The notes under the pieces are model-generated. The model made no database searches. It had not been told where the DNA came from and saw only the letters and a program-made list of their open reading frames with translations. From NCBI GenBank assembly GCA_002706205.1, contig PAKC01000021.1, positions 1-34,958 of the forward strand: DNA of 34,958 bases. Direction: 5' to 3'. The stretch is from Halobacteriovoraceae bacterium. GTDB taxonomy: Bacteria > Bdellovibrionota > Bacteriovoracia > Bacteriovoracales > Bacteriovoracaceae. Every line of letters starts with the position of its first letter. Position 1 is the stretch's first letter. The position numbers were made by a program, and so were the translations under genes. This document shows, piece after piece, positions 31,624 to 34,958 of the stretch.

Positions 31624-32508
31624 TTAATTATGTAGCTTAAGTGATTGAATTTTATTGACATGAAAATACTTGTTTTGTTGTGAGTTTAAACATTCTGCGT
31701 AGAGAATAAGGCCTTGAGGTAGTGGAAGTAAGGAAATAGGTTTTACTGTACGAAATTGATTTTTTAAGCGACCACCCTTATATTTGATATCTATCTTATG
31801 TTGTTTTTGGGTTGCCTCTTTTAGACCAGCAAGTTTATTTGGAAGGATATATTTTTCAGCATTTAAAAATGAATTTAATTTAAAAAGATAAGCAAAGTTT
31901 TTTAAATTTTCTTTTGGATAAGTCTTTTCAAACTCAATTAAGCAATGAGCAAATACTTTCAAGGCTACTAAGGCATCATCTAGGGCCTTATGGTGATCAA
32001 AGCTTATATTAAAAAATTCAGCTAAAGTGGATAGCTTAAAGTCTTTTGGAGTAAGAGATTTTTTTTTGTAGACGGCCCTGGCCATACGGCAAGAGTCATA
32101 AATACTAGAGAGGCTAATGGAATAATTATAATCATGAATTCCTTTTATCAAAAAACTAGCATCAAACATAGCACTATGGGCCAGCAAGGGATAATTCCCA
32201 TAAAAATCAATAAATTCTTGCAAGGGTTTTTTAAGAGATGGAGAGTCTTTGAGCTTATCATTTGTTAATTGGTGGTATTGAATTGTGTGTTCAGGAATAG
32301 GGATTAAAGGGTTAATTAACTTGTGAAAGAGTTTGACTTCATTTTCAGGAGTTAGCTTAACCGCTGCAATTTCAATAATTTTATCTAGAATTGGTGAGAG
32401 TCCTGTCATCTCTAAGTCAAAAGCACAAATTCCTTTAGGGAAGTATTTAAGCAGGATATTCTTCTCTGTATGCGAAAGTTCAAGTTGGGTTTCGACTCTA
32501 TTTATCAT
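31624..32508 (-). CDS. DnaQ-like DEDDh 3'-5' exonuclease with WYL-like C-terminal domain
   Basis: A 294-residue protein. Residues ~25-195 are a DEDDh exonuclease: CAFDLEMTG (Asp31, Glu33), HSAMFDASF (Asp116), and HHKALDDALVA (His173, Asp178), all intact, so it should remove nucleotides from 3' ends with two metal ions. Residues ~235-294 (IDIKYKGGRLKNQFRTVKPISLLPLPQGLILYAEC) resemble the WYL ligand-binding module, an uncommon partner that could sense nucleic acid or nucleotides. The ATG lacks a clear Shine-Dalgarno. It is divergent from lpd, leaving about 140 bases for both promoters. It could be the epsilon-like proofreading or an RNase T-like repair enzyme. Confidence 0.85.
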   Translation of the reverse strand: MINRVETQLELSHTEKNILLKYFPKGICAFDLEMTGLSPILDKIIEIAAVKLTPENEVKLFHKLINPLIPIPEHTIQYHQLTNDKLKDSPSLKKPLQEFIDFYGNYPLLAHSAMFDASFLIKGIHDYNYSISLSSIYDSCRMARAVYKKKSLTPKDFKLSTLAEFFNISFDHHKALDDALVALKVFAHCLIEFEKTYPKENLKNFAYLFKLNSFLNAEKYILPNKLAGLKEATQKQHKIDIKYKGGRLKNQFRTVKPISLLPLPQGLILYAECLNSQQNKYFHVNKIQSLKLHN

Positions 32509-32573
32509 CGAAGTTTTATAAGGCCATGTCTGCTATTAGTCAAAGATCAATATCAATGCGCAAGGTGTTATAT

Positions 32574-32602
32574 TTGACATAAACTCTCGAAAAACTTATT
32601 AA
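32574..32602 (+). promoter_or_regulatory. Predicted promoter of the lpd-E2 operon
   Basis: TTGACA (32574-32579) and TATTAA (32597-32602) at a 17-base spacing lie about 44 bases before the lpd ATG, with AAAGGATAT as the ribosome binding site. Confidence 0.65.
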
Positions 32603-32645
32603 TTTTGCTTAGATTATTTATTCAATATTAAAAGGATATGAAATT

Positions 32646-34022
32646 ATGGCCAAGAAGTTTGATCTTGTAGTTTTAGGTGCAGGGCCCGGAGGTTATGTGG
32701 CGGCTATTCGCGCATCTCAATTGGGAAAAAAAGTTGCAATCGTTGAAAAAGAACATATGGGTGGAGTTTGTTTAAATAAAGGCTGTATTCCAACAAAGGC
32801 CGTTTTGAAGTCAGCTCATAGTGTTCATGAGCTTGAAGATTTTAAAGATCTTGGAATTAATGTAGACCTTAAAGGTTTAGATGGATCGCAAGCGGTAAAG
32901 CGGGCGACAAAAATTTCTTCAAAAATTTCTAAAGGTGTTGAGTTTTTGATGAAAAAAAATAAAGTTGAAACTTTCATGGGACATGGAGAGTTTGTTGATA
33001 AAAATACGATAAAAGTTGGAAGTGAACAAATAAGTTTTACAAATTGTATTATTGCAACTGGAGCTAAATATCGTACATTTCCAGGGCTTGAGCACGATGG
33101 AAAAAGACTTATTGGAGCTTGGGAAGCAGTGAAAATGGAAAAACTTCCAAAGTCTATTGGTATCATAGGTGCTGGGGCGATAGGTGTCGAGTTTGCTTAT
33201 TTTTGGAATGCTTTTGGTGTTGATGTTCATATATTTGAGTTACAAAAGAACTTACTACCTATAGAAGACATTGACTCTTCTAAAGAAGTTGAACGAGCTT
33301 ATAAAAAGTACGGAATTAAAATGTCCTTGGGAGTTGAAAAGGTTTCTGCAAAAAATAACGGGAAAGATATAACAATAACTTCAGTCGAAAAAGGTAAGAA
33401 AGTTGATTATAAATTTGAAATGGGCCTTATTGCGGTAGGAATGACTGGTGTTCTTGAGGGCTATGGCCTAGAAAAAATTGGGGTTAAAACTGATAGAGGT
33501 TTTATTTCTGTTAACAAGATGTATCAGACTAGTATTCCCCATATTTACGCGATTGGAGATGTCGCAGGACCTCCATTATTGGCCCATGCAGCTTCACATG
33601 AAGGAGTTGTTGCCGCAGAACATCTTGCGGGAGAAAAACCTCATGCGATCGATAAAATGAATATCCCTGGATGTACATACTGTCAGCCACAAGTGGCTTC
33701 TGTTGGTTATACAGAAAGGGATCTTAAAGAGAAAGGGATTAAATATAGCGTTGGAAAACTTCCATTTACCGCTAATGGTAAAGCTGTGGCTTCTAATGAA
33801 ACAGCGGGCTTTGTTAAGACTTTATTGGGAGAGCATGGTGAGATGTTAGGAGCACATATTGTTGGAACACAGGCGACTGAGTTGATTCATGAGTACACTT
33901 TATTTAAACAAATGGAAGGGATTGATGAGGAAATTTTTGCCACTGTTCATCCACACCCGACCCTAGGGGAGTGGTTGGCCGAGTCAGTGATGGCGGCAAA
34001 AAATAGAGCTTTAAATTTTTAA
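32646..34022 (+). CDS. lpdA: Dihydrolipoyl dehydrogenase (E3)
   Basis: A 458-residue FAD flavoprotein that reoxidises the dihydrolipoyl arm of 2-oxoacid dehydrogenase complexes, passing electrons to NAD+. The N-terminal GAGPGGYVAA binds FAD, the redox disulphide is Cys42/Cys47 in GGVCLNKGCIPTK, the NAD site is GAGAIGVEFA, the FAD-adenine block is IYAIGDVAG, and the dimer-interface catalytic pair is His437/Glu442 in HPHPTLGE. Its length is typical (455-475). It is followed after 54 bases by the E2 gene, so both are likely co-transcribed from the promoter at 32574. Confidence 0.97.
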   Translation: MAKKFDLVVLGAGPGGYVAAIRASQLGKKVAIVEKEHMGGVCLNKGCIPTKAVLKSAHSVHELEDFKDLGINVDLKGLDGSQAVKRATKISSKISKGVEFLMKKNKVETFMGHGEFVDKNTIKVGSEQISFTNCIIATGAKYRTFPGLEHDGKRLIGAWEAVKMEKLPKSIGIIGAGAIGVEFAYFWNAFGVDVHIFELQKNLLPIEDIDSSKEVERAYKKYGIKMSLGVEKVSAKNNGKDITITSVEKGKKVDYKFEMGLIAVGMTGVLEGYGLEKIGVKTDRGFISVNKMYQTSIPHIYAIGDVAGPPLLAHAASHEGVVAAEHLAGEKPHAIDKMNIPGCTYCQPQVASVGYTERDLKEKGIKYSVGKLPFTANGKAVASNETAGFVKTLLGEHGEMLGAHIVGTQATELIHEYTLFKQMEGIDEEIFATVHPHPTLGEWLAESVMAAKNRALNF

Positions 34023-34076
34023 ATAAAAATTGGGTACAATATTAGATTATAGAGATTAATTAATTAGGAGATATAA

Positions 34077-34958
34077 ATGGCACGTGTAGAAGTTGTAATG
34101 CCACAAATGGGTGAGTCAATCACGACAGGAACGATTACAAAATGGAATAAAGATGTAGGTGATACGATTGAAATAGATGAAATCCTACTTGAAATATCCA
34201 CCGATAAAGTTGAGTCTGAGATACCAAGTCCAGTAGAGGGAAAAATTGCGGAACTTTTATTTCCTGAAGGTGAAACGATTGACGTTGGTGTAGTTATCGC
34301 CATCATTGAAGATGATATGGATGCTGATATTTCTAGTAGCTCTAGCTCTGATAAGAAAGAAACTAAAAAAGAAGAGACAACTGACACATCAGCAACGCCT
34401 GAAAACAAAGATCAATCAACAGAATCCTCTGAGTCATTAGAGGCGACATCTGGAAAAAGACGTTTTTATACTCCGTTGGTTAGAAAAATGGCCAAAGATA
34501 ATGGAGTTGCTTTATCTGAACTAGAGAATATTAAAGGATCTGGAGCTGGAGGAAGAGTCAACAAAGAAGACTTTGAAAAATTTCTTGAGCAAAGAGGAAG
34601 TCAGGGAACTCAAAATAGTAGTGCCAAAACTCCTAGTGCACCAGCTCCAAGTGTTCCAGCTTATACTTCTGGGGAGAGAGTTGAGATTATTCCTATGGAT
34701 AATATGAGAAAGGCCATCGCTAAAAATATGCAGGCATCTAAGTTAACTTCTCCACATGTAAATTCCATTGACACAGTTGATATGACAAACTTAGTGAAAT
34801 TTCGTGAAGGGCATAAACATGATTTTAAAAAGCAAGAAGGCTTTTCTTTAACCTACACGCATTTTATTCTTTATGCTCTCGTTCAGGCCTTAAAGGAATT
34901 TCCAATTGTAAACTCCTCAATCGATGGGGATAATATTGTGATGAAAAAAGATATTATA
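34077..34958 (+). CDS. 2-oxoacid dehydrogenase E2 acyltransferase (3' truncated by window edge)
   Basis: The first 294 codons of a lipoyl-bearing E2 transacylase. Residues 1-80 form the lipoyl domain with Lys44 in EISTDKVESEIPSP as the lipoylation site. A Ser/Thr/Lys-rich linker (95-125) leads to the E3-binding domain (about 130-165, TPLVRKMAKDNGV, GGRVNKEDF), then another flexible linker and the start of the catalytic domain (from ~205, RKAIAKNMQASKLTSPHV). MGESITTGTI is typical of 2-oxoglutarate or branched-chain-type E2 proteins; I cannot decide between OdhB and BkdB without the remainder and E1. RBS TTAGGAG lies eight bases before the ATG. Confidence 0.95.
   Translation, partial: MARVEVVMPQMGESITTGTITKWNKDVGDTIEIDEILLEISTDKVESEIPSPVEGKIAELLFPEGETIDVGVVIAIIEDDMDADISSSSSSDKKETKKEETTDTSATPENKDQSTESSESLEATSGKRRFYTPLVRKMAKDNGVALSELENIKGSGAGGRVNKEDFEKFLEQRGSQGTQNSSAKTPSAPAPSVPAYTSGERVEIIPMDNMRKAIAKNMQASKLTSPHVNSIDTVDMTNLVKFREGHKHDFKKQEGFSLTYTHFILYALVQALKEFPIVNSSIDGDNIVMKKDII

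Noticed and set aside
32825-33230. - strand frames inside lpdA
   Set aside because: Antisense to an unmistakable dihydrolipoyl dehydrogenase.
34064-34408. 114-codon - strand frame over the E2 gene start
   Set aside because: Serine/isoleucine-rich mirror of the lipoyl domain; the + strand encodes a clear E2.

Overview
The window is AT-rich, densely coded bacterial chromosome. Short overlapping operons, many small signal-peptide proteins, lipoproteins, a FecR/fibronectin-type periplasmic protein and a KamA-like radical SAM enzyme fit a Gram-negative of the Bdellovibrionota (Bacteriovorax/Halobacteriovorax-like predators). That placement is an impression from gene style, not a phylogenetic result.

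Layout. (1) 1-1800: the C-terminal end of an unrecognised protein and several small secreted or membrane proteins on both strands. (2) 1878-11429: one promoter and five tightly coupled genes in the order yfaA-yfaT-yfaS-yfaQ-yfaP. This is the periplasmic alpha-2-macroglobulin cluster known from E. coli (yfa) and Pseudomonas (mag). YfaS here carries a thioester CVEQ, and YfaQ looks like a composite of an SxxK serine region, a SpoIID-like region and an HExxH motif. (3) 11472-13141: a single-domain BLUF photoreceptor; a compact cobalamin riboswitch controlling a hotdog acyl-CoA thioesterase; a DUF2202 ferritin-like protein. (4) 13143-16255: a hairpin-rich MITE-like stretch; a Fic AMPylase gene whose promoter sits inside six 11-bp-phased repeats; then a promoter, a 17-codon leader peptide and an overlapping terminator in front of two GNAT acetyltransferases. 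(5) 16270-24234: a small recombinase-type HTH protein, then FecR/FnIII and outer-membrane barrel genes (+) convergent with an adenylate cyclase/lipoprotein operon (-). (6) 24240-28846: a second copy of the HTH protein with a matching structured leader but no usable start codon where its paralogue has one, phage/plasmid-like replication genes, a lipoprotein, then decayed DNA: a host gene cut by an ISL3-type element, itself cut by an IS110-type element with structured flanks, a frameshifted gene and a metallophosphoesterase stub. This accessory DNA abuts the 3' end of a tRNA-Gly(GCC). (7) 28972-34958: core genes: a degenerate receiver/HD-GYP protein, KamA-like radical SAM aminomutase, a small membrane protein, a DnaQ-like exonuclease with a WYL-like tail, and the lpd-E2 operon of a 2-oxoacid dehydrogenase, running off the right edge.

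The strongest candidates for something undescribed are the riboswitch-thioesterase pairing, the attenuator-controlled acetyltransferase pair, the phased operator array at fic, and the paired HTH genes with a conserved hairpin leader.
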